NCBI GenBank assembly: GCA_048013815.1
Contig: CM106585.1
Span: 19,282,001-19,346,000 of the forward strand
Direction: 5' to 3'
Source: Setoptus koraiensis
Taxonomy: Eukaryota > Arthropoda
DNA length: 64,000 nt
This document shows, in pieces, positions 47,067 to 59,795 of the stretch. Numbering within the stretch: the stretch's first letter is position 1; every line of letters starts with the position of its first letter. Under the pieces are notes generated by a model. It saw nothing but the letters and a program-made list of their open reading frames with translations, did not search any database and was not told the DNA's origin. The position numbers and the translations under genes are program-made.

Positions 47067-48199
47067 GACACCACCTATCAGCAGCTAACAACGGCGGCAC
47101 AACAACCGAGCACCACAGCAACTACATCAAATCAACAGCATCGCTGCTAGTCGCTGTTGTGTGACTAACTAGCTATCTGACTAGCTGACTGATAGCTAAC
47201 TAACAGCAACTAATAGATAGATCTAGGCACAATCTTTCTCATTATCACCACAAAATCACCGCAGACGCACTGACACACACACACACACACACCGACATAA
47301 CTAATATACCAAACTAATGGCGTATCTATATGCCGTGTAGTGAGATAGTATTGAAATAATAGTATCGAAATAATAACTAGGCAACAACAACTATTGGTTC
47401 TGGCGATTCTTCTGCGCCGATTTGATTTAGTTGATCGCGTCTAGCTGGCAACTCACTAGCTTGTGAGCCGATCGAGACATTGCTATTCTCTCTCTCCAAA
47501 TATATATATACGCGCTATATGTACATGCGTCTGTCCTGTTGATCCATACCCACATTATAATATATACACAATTATATAGTAAGACCAATTATTATCAGTT
47601 ATCATCACTTGTTTGTTTACTAAGGTGTGTGTATCATGTGTAATGGCTAGTGTATTGTTGTGCACTATGAGTAGTATTTGCAGCGCAGACCCAATAGCCA
47701 ATGCATAGCTGAATGTTTCATCATTTATACAATACCCAACAACAACAATTATCCTATTATTATTATTACTATTGACGCTATTATATTCGAGTTATATATT
47801 AAAAGAGCCTGCTTTTTAGAGGCTCTCGTTCTCTCTCTCAACACACTGATATTGATACAATACTTCCATTGATCACCGCTATTGTCACTGTTAAATCTCT
47901 CTCTCGCTCTCTCTCTCACTATCACTACTGTCAACCAGCATCACTATTACTATCACTTGTGCCACTACTACTACAATTACTACTATCATTTCTACTACTA
48001 CTCCCACTCTCTGCTACTGGCTACAGTACCAACACTACCGTTGTTTGCCATTAATAAACTTAGTATCATTAAATTAATTAACACCTAGGCAACAACAGAT
48101 TGTCGCATACACATACACACACACACTCACACACGCTAACAGTTAGTGCAGAATACAACAACAACAACAACAACAGCAGCAGCAACAATTACTGTCACA

Positions 48200-48546
48200 A
48201 TGCTTACATTAGAGCAACGTTATGAGCCTGCAAAGAGGCGCAAAGAGAAGGCCAAAATAGCCGCAAGAGCTAGGCGCAATCAAGAGTCGGAAATTTTCTT
48301 AGAGATGGCCAACGAATTGTCCATCGGCCAAGAACAAATGCAACGCATTGACAAGGCCTCAATAGTTCGTTTAGCCATTAGTTACATAAAGGCCATCAAG
48401 GCACTAGAAGAGTTGTCGCGCCTCTACAGACAACTACCCAACACAATAGTGCCCAGCCACCAACCAATCGACGCCACCCACAACAACAAAGAAGCAACCA
48501 GCAACAAGTTGAACAACAACAGCCCCAGCATCAGCAACAACAACAA

Positions 48547-48590
<44 letters not shown>

Positions 48591-51427
48591 CCAACAACAA
48601 CAGCAGCGCCAGCAACAACAACAACACACCGGCATCACTATCAGAGCGTCATCATCACGACAATAATACGACAGTTACGAGCGAACACGAACCAGTCTTC
48701 ATAAGTCACCATTCGGCGGATTTAAAATTTATCTACATCGATGAAAATGTCAAAAGCTTTGTAGAGTTCGAGCCCGAATTACTGCTAGGCAAGTCACTAT
48801 TACAATTCATTCACGTATTTGATACTCAACAATTGTATGGTAGCTACAAAGCGCGTAAGTAGACACCATTACTTTTACTTTGTTTATTATTTAACTCTCC
48901 GAGAATTCATCTAATAATCATCAGCCAGCCAGCCAGTGAGCCAGTGAGCCAACAGCTCAGCTATTTGGCCATCAAGTCGGTTAGTTAGTCAGTCAGTCAT
49001 TCAGTCGCTTCACTCATTCACTTTGCTCGTACAACAACTGTATAGTTGTTGTTACTACCAAAAGTATAACTATATCATAATGGTAATAATAACTGACAAC
49101 GATGTAGTTGCTGTCATGGAGACAGTTTGAGGAGCGAGGCAACTCGGCTAGGCCGGGCTCGACGCGGCTCAGCCGATTTACTATTTCTGATGTCACTTCT
49201 AGATTATGTTAGTGTTATAGCATCAGTGGCTTATCTCGTTGCAAGCCTTGCTACTCCTCACTGCACACACAAACACACATAACACAATCTATCCGTATAG
49301 CTCGCCCTGGCAAGCTATACCCGCTATCTATCTATCTCATTTCCTATGTCTTTGTTTCGTTGTCGTTGTCGTCGTCGTCGCCATCGTCGCCGCCGCCGCC
49401 GCAGCCGCCGTGGTTTACGTTCACTTAGCCAACTACTACTACAACTACAAATCGTATATGTGCTAGCTACATAACATTATCATTGCCTATTATGGATAAA
49501 ATACTCTCTATGTTTGTGTCTGCTCATATCAGGGTGTTGAATGGCATTTTTTAGCCAAGAGTGAGAGAGAGTTGTGTGATTATCAAGGCAGCAGTAGCAA
49601 CATTAGAATATGATAGAGATGCCGTTGTTGATCAAGACTATTACACAAATATAATAATAAAACACACACACACACACTCAATTTATCTAGACATATAGTG
49701 ACATAGCCAACTAGTGAAGCAGCTGAGCCTTGCCATTTCGCTGTTGCTGCCGCTGAGCTCTTTTAACACTTGATGAGCAGAGACAACAACAACAACAACA
49801 ACAACAATCATACTTATATATATATATATGTATATATATACATTCAGATATATATATTTTTAGTTATATAAGTATATATTTATATTAGTATATATTTATA
49901 TAAGTGTATATACATATACTTATAAACAATATATATAAATACATAGATATACGCCACACACTTTGTTCATAATTCATTCAATTTGATTTTCTATCTCTTC
50001 TTTTTGTGTCGTGTTGCGTTGATCATAATCATCATTCAATTCCTCCTTTCGTTTCATCAGTGCTCTCGAAGGATCATACCAAGACAGAATATTATCGATT
50101 CATAGCTAAACGTGGAGGCTTTGTATGGTTGCTAACCGAAGCCAGCATTGTCAATAGAGATGATTACGGGAAACCAAAAATAATTGCTTGCGTTAATCAT
50201 GTTATGAGCGGTATTAAAGATAAAAATATTATCATATCTAGTAAGCAAGTGGCAGCGCTATCACCCAATACTCAACAACAATTATCACCATCACCATCTC
50301 CATCACCATCGCCAACGCCACCACCACCACCATCGCCAGAAACAACAACAACAACAACAACAACAACACCGACAACTAATAATAACAATACTAATATCGA
50401 AGACCAACAACAACCAATAGTTGCCGATATACCTGTTACCTGTGTCGTGAATCCATCTTCGACACAACCTAAAGTCACTGATCTATTTCCACATTCTGTT
50501 CCCCATTTGAACACATACAAAATATTTGCACCAAAAACTGAAGATATGAATTCTTGTTTTTTGATGATCAACGACGAAGATGGAGCGGCAATATTATTAC
50601 CAGACACAGAGGTGGAACAAGAGGATCTAACTCATTTGGCTCCGCAAGCCGGCGATGTTTCGGTACCATTAGACGTTGAGCCATTAGATGGAATTATATT
50701 AGATCAGAATAGTCCTTTTTTAGAGGAACCCACTAAAGTTCCCATTATAGATAGTTTAGACATTTTTATAGACGGTTCTATTCCCGACGAAACGGAACAA
50801 CTACAACAGCAACAACATCATCATCAGCATCATCATCACAATCAACAACAACAACAACAAATACACCTACAACCACACATACAACCACACCTACAACAAC
50901 ATCATCATAATCATCAGCACAGTCTATCATTGCAACAATCTTGCGACAAGCAAGATTATTTAATCTATGATTACGCTAGCTGCTTAGGTATTAGTCCATC
51001 GCCACCACCATTGGAGGCCATGTCGTCATCAATTGGTATATTAGACAATGATAGTGACCCAGTTATTATGAATGGAATAATGAATAGTAACATTAACCAT
51101 AACAATAATAATAACAATAAGAAATCATGGGGTGATCACAGAAATCAACAGGTCAATGAAAGCTTCTTATCCGATGAAGATCTACAAGCCTGTATGATGA
51201 GTACACCATTCTCAAATGATATAGGCCTCGATTTTGATCCAATCGAAGAAGAAGATGATATATTAAACCAAGACAAAAGTCAACAACAGCCAGATCAACA
51301 GATCAATACATTTAGACATAGCGTTCTACTTAATCTGCTAGTAGATGGATCTGACATTGCCGCGGGATATACCAGTAAAAATTCCCGAGCTGTAACTATG
51401 AAGCATGTGTGTTCCTCAATGCACTAA
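48200..51427 (+). CDS. sima: HIF-alpha (sima-like) bHLH-PAS transcription factor lacking PAS-A, two exons, 673 aa
   Basis: Exons are 48200-48854 and 50061-51427, with GTAAGT donor, TTTCATCAG acceptor and matching phase across a 1206-bp intron. The bHLH (about 9-70) has the HIF basic region AKRRKEKAKIAARARRNQES and KASIVRLAISYI. After about 95 N/S-rich residues comes a HIF-type PAS-B (about 167-290): FISHHSADLKFIYIDE, then across the splice YYRFIAKRGGFVW and VNHVMSGI. No PAS-A lies between them. The second half has LTHLAP with Pro413, the LxxLAP site hydroxylated by PHD/Egl9 and read by VHL, followed by acidic sequence. No C-TAD asparagine site is evident. ATG 48200 is the first in frame next to the basic region. 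Expected partner: ARNT/tango on hypoxia response elements. Confidence 0.88.
48855..50060 (+). other. intron splitting the HIF-alpha PAS-B domain
   Basis: A GTAAGT..CAG intron, the longest demonstrable one in the window. It contains a (GCC/GTC)n patch at 49360-49410, (CA)n at 49664-49676, a CAA run at 49778-49806 and a TATATA-rich tract at 49814-49935. It carries no coding sequence that would restore a PAS-A domain. Confidence 0.75.
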
Positions 51428-51622
51428 CATTAATTGTAATAATCATCAAAGAGAGTGAAGAGAACAAACAATAATCTAGTATTTTTGATTAAAAACATAT
51501 GTTTGAATTTATTTGATTCGGTCATAATGAAGGGAGTAGTTTATTGACCGAGTATTTAACAAACAAGTGATAAATGTGACAATCTTTTGTCAATCACTTA
51601 AATTGTATTCTACAAAAATTTC

Positions 51623-54600
51623 CTAAAATGGTTCTTGTTCTGGCTCCGACAGATACCTGATAAATTTCGGCGAACTATCTCTAGCCTTACTCCATCGAGA
51701 TTCTGTGAACCGTGTTGAAAAGTCTGATTCAGTGAATAAGCCTTCAAAGATCATATGCTCGAAGATATCACCCAGTAAATCTATGTAAAGATGATGTCAG
51801 ATCAAATAGATATATAAGTAAAAGAGTTAATGGTAGAACAAGAGCGGTGGTCAAGTAGTTAAGTGACAATATTTAATCGTACTGGTAGTACTTACGAGTC
51901 GGATAATCTAACTGCTCAACGTAATCTGTTATTCCCATTATTATTGAATCATTGGACACATCGCCTTTATGCAACAGGGAAAGGATTGTCTTGCTATGTT
52001 CGGTCAATCGTTCTTTTTCCAACATAAATTGGCCGTCGTATTCTAAAGAGTATCCGAGCAAAAAAGAGGAGATCAGCAGAGAAGTGAGTTGATAAATAAA
52101 ATTGAAAATCTTAAATACATTCAATAAAATTTCTTTGATAGGAAATACTCACTCGAAACGCAGCCTTTAATCATTTGTATAACCATATCTTGCTGGAACA
52201 AAAATTGATATGATTGTTTTAGATCTCAATTAATTAGCAACAAGTGTTGAAAATTTGAAAAAGATCGGAATACATTGGGTTGTGTCAAGAGCACCCGTGG
52301 CGTAAACACTCACCTTACTTTCAACGCTTTTAGATTCAGTCGATTGATATTCCGTGTGTCTATCTGATGGTATCGGATTAGATATGTTTTTATTCGCGGG
52401 GTTGAGAGATGAAGACCCTTTAACATTAGATTGTGTTGTTATCGGTTTCTGGTTTGTTTGTCGGGAGTCAGGATTAGGTTTTGATGTATTGGTAGAATTT
52501 GGTAGCGGAAGTGGGTTTAAGGGAGCGAGCCTTATCACATCACTGAATAACATCGAAGATCAGAGGGGAACAACATGGTTAGTTCGAATGTTTGTTTCTT
52601 GAAGGGGTCTAACACTTCTAGATCGACAAACAACCACGCGTGTTTCATCTGATCTACAACAGTTAATTGAATTGATTTGAATCACTCACCTATTTTGATT
52701 AGGCGAAGAGTGGTTCATTGGTGATGGTCTGCTATAAGAGTGAGGCTTGAGAGATTGTACCGAGTTGGATGATTCAGTGGTCAAGATGCCCAGGCGACTA
52801 GTCTGATTGTTAGCTGAATTCTTTGTTAATTCATTCAATAAACTCGGTGTTTGCTCATATTGTCGGACGCTGGCTATAGAGCAAAAATGTTGAAAAAAAA
52901 ATAGATCAATTGAAACAGTTAGCTTATGTTGCCGAGAAAAATTCTTTATGACAACCCTTAATCAAATTATTGATACAAACCTTTTCTCCTCATCTCTTCA
53001 TTATTTTTTCTATCAGCTAAACTCCTCTGACTTATGCTATTTTTCAATAAAGTTTCTTGAGCTGCCTCACGGTGAATTTCGTCAATCTTCTTAGGGTTGT
53101 TTTCTTGATTTCTCGGCTTCCAACCTCTTTTACGGAATTCTAAAATGTCAAGAATCTTGAATTTTATTCTAACATCGAGTGAAAGTTTCTCCAAATTTGC
53201 TTTGTTACTCGCTATGTTCTGCATTGCCGTTAAAGTATTACTCAATCCTTCCCTTACTTTTACATCTTCACTTGCGTTGAGCTTGGCTCCTACAGTTAAA
53301 ATCAAGCTGCACAAACATTCAAGATTTTCACTCGTCGGCGATTCAATCAGACGGTGCATACAAACTCCAATAATAACGGGAAGCAGAAGATCGAGCTTAT
53401 ACATTTCTCCTATTAACTTGATTGTACCTAAATATTTTCTTCTTCGTAATCTCTGCTCTTCATATAACTCATCCATAAGTTGTTTGCGCTTTTGTGAATC
53501 GGTGGTTGCTTCAATCTCTTCTTGACGTTCTATCACATTTAATCCATCGTAGATATCCTCGTTCTCGAATTCTTTCTGGCACTTCTTTACCAACGCGTAA
53601 CTGAAGATTGTAGAAGAATCGTCCGTTGTCTTTGTACCTACAACTTTGCATAGATTGGCGTATAATTCACAAAAGTTAGGCTCGTCTACGGCCTTGTCGA
53701 ATACGAGATCAATTACCCTGTTCATTCGATCACTTGTTCCTAAATCAAGTAGCTTAATCTTCTCGATCAATTGATCGTACTTCTGGGGGGTCAATTTATT
53801 CAAGTGGCCTCTGAAGATCTTTATGAGTCGATCAGTATCGATTTTCTCGGCCTCTGTTTCATTGGGACTCTTTGCCAAGTCGGGCTTCCAGGGATTCTTT
53901 GCTGTCTTGAGTTCAACTTCCTGCTGGAAAGAAGTAGTTGCAATGATACGTCGAGGTTTATTGTTGACTTGCTGACTCAGGCGCCTTTGGGCTGTATCAC
54001 GATTAAATTGATTGTATCCGGAGTTCATTAAGAAAGGAGGTGCGAAGTTAGGTGGTTCTTTCAGTTCATTTGATCTAACAGGCGGCCGAGCATGACATGA
54101 TAGACCCATGACTAGAGCAACCTTCCGCAAGAAATCTCTGGAGTATTTTCTCCTTCCATCGGGATTAGTTGGAGAGAACTGTCCTTCTTCGTATGTTAAC
54201 TCGGACTTGGTATCGGGTGTGGCACTTTCTTGCTTAGTTTCTTTTTCTTCGTTTTGGGTTGGGGTCGACGCCTCGGATTGAGGCATGCTCGATAGTTTAT
54301 TCGAGGATGGAAACGACGATGAGACACTGACTTTATCTGCACTCAACTCTTCGCCACCCAAATCTAGATGCAACGCCCTGGAAGCATTCGAACCAACGTC
54401 CGTGGAATTATTTTCAAGCGATTCTTTTCTTGATGAGTCATGATTGGACTGTTTGTCCGAGGTTTCAATGCGGGCATCTTCTTGTCCCTCGGAATTATCC
54501 TCATCGACAGTAGTTTTCTCTTTCGACTGCTCATCACTTGTTTGACTGTCCACTGAGTTTTGTTCTGTTGTGCAGATGTCAGTACCTTGTCTACCAAGCT

Positions 54601-57199
54601 TTTCTGCTACATCACCCGAGATTTCATCAATATCACTTCGTTTTTCTATATTATCAGCAAGATTTAACCTCTGCAATCCAATAGTAATTGTTTCGCTAGA
54701 TGCTGCGGCGTTATCACATACATCTATTGCTTGTGGTTTGCTTGTTTCATCCTTATCTTTTGCTACTTCCGTCTTAGAGATGTCTTGATTTATCTGATTG
54801 GGTTCTGCTGACTTGGATACATCGCAGGTGGATTTTTCTTGGTCCACGGGAGAATCGTCCTCTTCAACTCGGGATATTACTGATTTCTCGGAAATATCGT
54901 CTGACTGAGCTTTATCGACATTCGAGTCTACTTTGTCATCCGGCTTAGTAGGCCCAGCTACTTTAGTTGCGGAGGCGCTACACTCACTAGACTGTTCGAC
55001 TGGGCTAGATGATGAACTGGCACTTGTCGGTCTAACTTCGGGGCTACCAGATATGGACGATCTCGTTAGATCATCTGTTGCTGGTGTAGATGAGGTTACA
55101 GATCCAGTTTTTGGAGTCGGTGCTAACAACTGCTCCTTTGTTAATGCACGCCCAGTCTTAGGATCAACAATGGAAATCTTTTTAGATTCCTTAACTCTGC
55201 CAAATGAGGCTTGATGACTAGATGCCGGTGTAGGATGATTTGAAGTAGGTATATTGGGTTGAGTGATCACTTGATGAAGGGGATTATGAGCAGGCTGAGA
55301 GACAGAGATTGCAGCCATGTGAGATCCGGCAGCAACCGGTTGTGGGCTAGTATAAGCGCTCGTTATGTGCTGATCAACCTCATTTGTCGGTCCATGAGGT
55401 GTTATATAGGTCGAGTTTTGCTGTTGAAAAGGAAACGGCATAAGGTATGGTAAACTATTGTATGTGGGCATATAATAGTTTTGATGATAAATAGGCGGCC
55501 TAGCCGATGGGTCGTGCTGCTGTTGTTGCTGCATTTGGAGAGGTCCTTTTGTTGGAGCTTGCCGCGCTGGGTGCATTTGCGGCGACTGTTGATGAAGTAA
55601 AGGTCCAGAGGCATTAGGCGCGGGTATATTCTGCTGATGTGGAGGGAAATTGGGTTGAGTGATTGATGGAAACTTGGGGGATGTATTGGAATAGTGTATG
55701 TTTGGTTGTGGACCTAGATGGTTAGAACCTAAAGGAACTCCGGTTGGATTCAACGTATTGGGTATTTGATGAAACTGCGACGGGTGTGGTGGACCGTGCG
55801 GAAAACCTACGAATGCAGGATGCATTTGATAATATTGTTGTTGTGGTTGATTTATGAGAGGGTGGTGACTTGGTTGTTGAATGTGAGGCTGGTTATGTGT
55901 AGTAGGTTGTTGCTGCTGAGCTTGTGGCATAGGAGCAACACCTGATGCTGACTGGTGTGTGATCGGATTTGACTGCAAGTTAGCCATGTGAGCCTGGTTT
56001 GAATGGTTTGGGTTTGCCTGCTGATTGATAGGGAGCATTGGAGGATTTGTTTGAACGTTGTGCTGAATTCCAGATGCTGCCTTGTGCTGATGGTCTACAA
56101 TAGAATGTGGACTCGAGACATGCATTGTAGCCTGAGGTGGCTGATTAGATTGTTGCTTTTGTTGCCCAGATGAATCTTGGTTCTGTGTTAGTTGTTGAAG
56201 TACCTGTGGGGGTGGTTTGTTTTGATTTGTCGCGATAATAGAAGGAACGGCCAACTGAGCGCCGACTATTTGACCAGCATGTGACTGAGGATGCGCATTA
56301 TGAGGGTTGTGAATATTGTGATGGTGAGGATTCTGTGTCTGATTTGGCTGATGATGATGATGAATATGATGGTGATGATGATGTGGTTGTTGTTGCTGGT
56401 GATGATGATAAACATGACCATGATGAGGAGCCAGGTGTTGGTGATGAGATAGATTCGGTGGCATGTTAGGTTGCGCTGAAGGCATATGAGATTGATTCAT
56501 ATTGACAGAACCAACTCCGGTATTAGTAGATGTGGGCGTAGGTTGTTGGTGATGTACCATGTGAGGATTGTGAACAGCAGCAGTCGATGTCTTATCAGGA
56601 GCTATGGGCATTTGGATGGTAGATTGTTGTTGCTGTTGTTGTTGTTGTGATGTGTGTTGTTGCTGTAAAACATTGGACGAAGTTTGACTATTCTTATTGT
56701 TGGGTGTGATGCTCATGTTGTTTCCAGCGTTATTGGTCACATTAACAGAATCTGGTATAGAAGCTTGATGATTGTGAGGCGGCTTTTGTTGTTGCTGGTG
56801 TTGTAGTGAAGGCTGTTGCTGAGACGAGACAAACATGGTTGCCGATGGATGCTGTGACGGTTGCGGCAAAGATTGCGGCTGTTGGTGAGAGTTTTGTGAT
56901 GGAGGTGGTACATTATTGTTGTTGCTGTTGTTGATATTATTATTATTATGCTGCTGATTGTGATGATTGTGCTGCCGACCGGGCTGTGTGGTTTGTTGAT
57001 TATTCACTGGTCCTCTTGATTGCCTATGATTTTGGTTGTTGGTATGTGATGGTTTTTGCCGGTAGGATGGTCCATAATTCTTGCTATGGTTGCCTCCTGC
57101 GTAACTACCATGTGATGATGGTCCATGATTGCTACTATTGTTAGGTCGGCTATCTCCACTTTTGTTGACCGTCGCAGCGTTGTTTACAACAGGGCCCAT
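51623..57199 (-). CDS. eIF4G: eukaryotic translation initiation factor 4G, six exons, 1658 aa
   Basis: Exons are 57199-52981, 52873-52690, 52542-52314, 52192-52153 (40 bp), 52042-51896 and 51780-51623. All are GT-AG with consistent phases, introns 107-147 bp. eIF4G is the scaffold linking eIF4E, eIF4A, PABP and eIF3 on capped mRNA. The first about 700 residues are Q/H/N/P-rich, followed by a charged S/T/E region. An eIF4E-binding motif at Tyr1019 reads YSRDFLRK, with Arg where the consensus has a hydrophobic residue. The MIF4G domain spans about 1133-1373 (IKIFRGHLNKLTPQKYDQL, ANLCKVV, LGTIKLIGEMYKLDLL). The last three exons encode an MA3-like segment (LLHKGDVSND..GITDYVEQLDYPT). The protein stops there (SEPEQEPF), with no W2/MNK-binding domain. 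Confidence 0.92.
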
Positions 57200-57977
57200 G
57201 TTGTATGTTTGTACTGTCTGTGAAATGAGATGAAATGTACCTCTTTTAATATTATTATTATTAATATTATTATTGTTGCTTCTGGTGGCGGTGTTATAAT
57301 AACAATTATTATTGTTGTTGCTGCTTCTGGTGTCGGTGTTGCTGTTGTTGGCAAGGTTAATTGTCGCCTATAATATTAGCAACGATAATGTTCAATTCAA
57401 TTTATTTTGTGCTCTAATAACAAATTGGAATAAGTCGGGTCTCAGTTTATTTGTGTGTTTGTGTGTGTGAGTGTGTGTGAGCGAGTTTATTCTTGCTGTA
57501 ATAGGCTCTCCTATGTGCGGTATAATAGTGACAATCGATGAAGATTACAATGTCTCCAATTTTCGAAAAATATCCTAGTTGCGATACTAATTGATTTCAA
57601 TTAACGTGTATGCCTGTATCTCCGGTGAACAGTAAATTTTTGCTGTTGATTCATTCATATAGACGTATCATAATATATGTATATAGAATTACATACATAC
57701 ACATATATGTATAGCTATGTAGATTTTGCTAGATGTGATGAATTAAATATGTATCAAGACTAATGAGAAGATAGATCAAGTGATAGCGAGAATACAGGTG
57801 ATGATGATGAGATCATTGTGTGCTGTCTCTTTCTACACTATCAAGATTCCTTGCCCGTTCGTCTGTTCGTCTGTGTTTATGCTCTGTCTGCTGCTGCTGC
57901 ACACACACACACACACACACACATTTGCTGTTGCTTTTGCCATTAATGCGTTGCTCATGTAAAGAGAATCGGCTACT

Positions 57978-58009
<32 letters not shown>

Positions 58010-58429
58010 AGCAGCCCTTGCTTTATCAATATTAGTTCGTTTGCTCTTTCTCGCACACTGCTTTGGCCCGCTGTCGTCTGCCTGTGTGCATGTGTCGTTT
58101 TTAAGCAAAAACGCTCCCACTCACACCAAGTATGACCCGGTGCAACAAGCAAACTCTCGTCTGCTTCACTCGTATACACGCTGCCCTTAACACTGCATTT
58201 TTCGCAATCCACACTCAAGGCCGCACACGCACAGACTGTACGCAAGCGTGCTCACACCCAACATTTTGTAATACATTTTTGCGCGCACACTGTGCCCGCG
58301 TCAAATACACGTCTCACAGCTGGGGCAAGCGGCGCACGCTACGCCGTGTGCCCGTGCGCGGCACGACTACTTTCTACGGTGGTGCGACTTAATCCTCACA
58401 CCCCAAATAAATTCATCTTCGGCTGTCTC

Positions 58430-58495
<66 letters not shown>

Positions 58496-59139
58496 TCGCT
58501 CTCTTTCTAAGCGCGCATACACACACACACACACAGTTCAACTCTCTGCGATACACACGGTGGCCCCATCATAGCACTTCCGAATCGAACAAACTGTGCC
58601 TAACATTCAACGCATATCTCTGTGCAGGAATAACACTGGCGAGGCTTGGCGTACAATAATCAGTTCGAAAAGAATTCTTGACAGCAACAACCTCTTCGCG
58701 TCGTTGACGCACACACCGCGCAAACTAGTGACGCATATCAACTCATATTGCACCCACACGATAAAGGGCCACAATTGTGAAGTCACACTGTGAACTGTCG
58801 GTGTGTGCAGAGCTGCTGTGTTGTGTGCGAGAATAAGGCGGCAAAAGGGGAAGAACAACTCTTATTCCCATGTGCGCAGCACGTGCCCGCGAAACTTGAA
58901 CTAGTTCGCGATTTTTATTCACTGGGCTTGTTGTCAATTAACATCAGTTATACTCGGTGGTAACCATATTGATGATGGTAAAAAAATTAATGAGACAAAC
59001 GTAAACATACTATCTAACATGATTTTGGGACTACTACCAAGGTATAATTTTATATTTTTTATGAATTGTATCATCAGTGAATTATTGTATTCTCGTTTCA
59101 GCTTTTAACTTGTTTAATTTCAACAAGGGTCCCTTTGAG
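57200..59139. other. divergent region between eIF4G and the 151-aa orphan, microsatellite-rich
   Basis: Holds ATT/GTT runs just upstream of eIF4G (57245-57350, probable 5'UTR and promoter), a (CA)n at 57899-57922, a GCC/GCA run at 57976-58015, a (GT)n and a (CA)n at 58519-58534. A GTATAA..TTTCAG pair at 59042-59101 could be a 58-60 bp intron in the leader of the next gene. Confidence 0.45.
58432..58494. repeat. (GT)n microsatellite, about 63 bp
   Basis: Pure TG dinucleotides. Confidence 0.97.
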
Positions 59140-59595
59140 ATGACTCTTGACAACAACATTCACGCCGCCACGTGTCAAGAGGAGGCCCAACAGTTTGACA
59201 GAATCAAGATATTTGACACTAGTTTGGAATGGCTCGAACATGATGAACACTGGCTGACGTCTACAAAATCGGCCGATTGTCCTCAATGTCATCGGTGTCC
59301 ACCAACGCCCGGCCTACTCAATCAGACATTTACTTGCGTGCCAAACGTCGTCCATACAACGGCCACCAAAGGCAAGGTGGAGGATCTTATCGATCTCAAT
59401 GAAACATTTGAAGTTAAACAACAAAACCATACTATCAATATTAGTGATACTAGCAATGATACACAACCCCGTCAAAAAGCTCCCGTCAAGCTCAATGTCA
59501 CGCTTAATGGTCCGTCCCGGTCGAAACCATTGACTACCAAAATACCAATGATACCAAGATACAGATTTGGAGCACACCTCAGAAATCCATCGTAA
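59140..59595 (+). CDS. small protein of unknown function, 151 aa
   Basis: Not recognised. ATG 59140 follows a likely acceptor (CTCGTTTCAG, 59092-59101), so the leader may be spliced. The spliced leader would carry a nine-codon upstream ORF from ATG 59019. The protein has an acidic N-terminal half (EWLEHDEHW), a small cysteine cluster C-x2-C-x2-C (CPQCHRC) with two further cysteines, a DLIDLNETF motif, several potential N-glycosylation or phosphorylation sites, and a basic conserved-looking tail (IPMIPRYRFGAHL). There is no signal peptide or membrane segment. The frame may extend upstream by splicing. It converges on the TyrRS gene with 200 bp between stop codons. Confidence 0.6.
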   Translation: MTLDNNIHAATCQEEAQQFDRIKIFDTSLEWLEHDEHWLTSTKSADCPQCHRCPPTPGLLNQTFTCVPNVVHTTATKGKVEDLIDLNETFEVKQQNHTINISDTSNDTQPRQKAPVKLNVTLNGPSRSKPLTTKIPMIPRYRFGAHLRNPS

Positions 59596-59768
59596 ATAGC
59601 AGTCAATATATATATTCAAACATATATATATGTCTATATAGTGAGAAATCAAGTGTGATATGTTACAATCACCGAAAACGGCCTAAAAATTCAGTTCAAC
59701 TTGTTAACTTAGATATTTCAAAATTTAATACTGTTAAAAAAAAGAAACTATACTTCACGCGCATCCTA

Positions 59769-59777
59769 TTTAATAAA
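59769..59777. terminator. overlapping poly(A) signals for two convergent genes
   Basis: AATAAA at 59772-59777 (plus strand, 151-aa orphan) overlaps TTTAAT at 59769-59774, which reads ATTAAA on the minus strand for the TyrRS gene. Confidence 0.45.
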
Positions 59778-59795
59778 AAACGTATCTTATTAGTG

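Noticed and set aside
52543-52664. Alternative eIF4G exon beginning at a TTGTAG acceptor near 52650
   Set aside because: It stays in the right frame but hits TGA before any usable donor. The acceptor at 52543-52544, after a pyrimidine tract, gives the correct phase.
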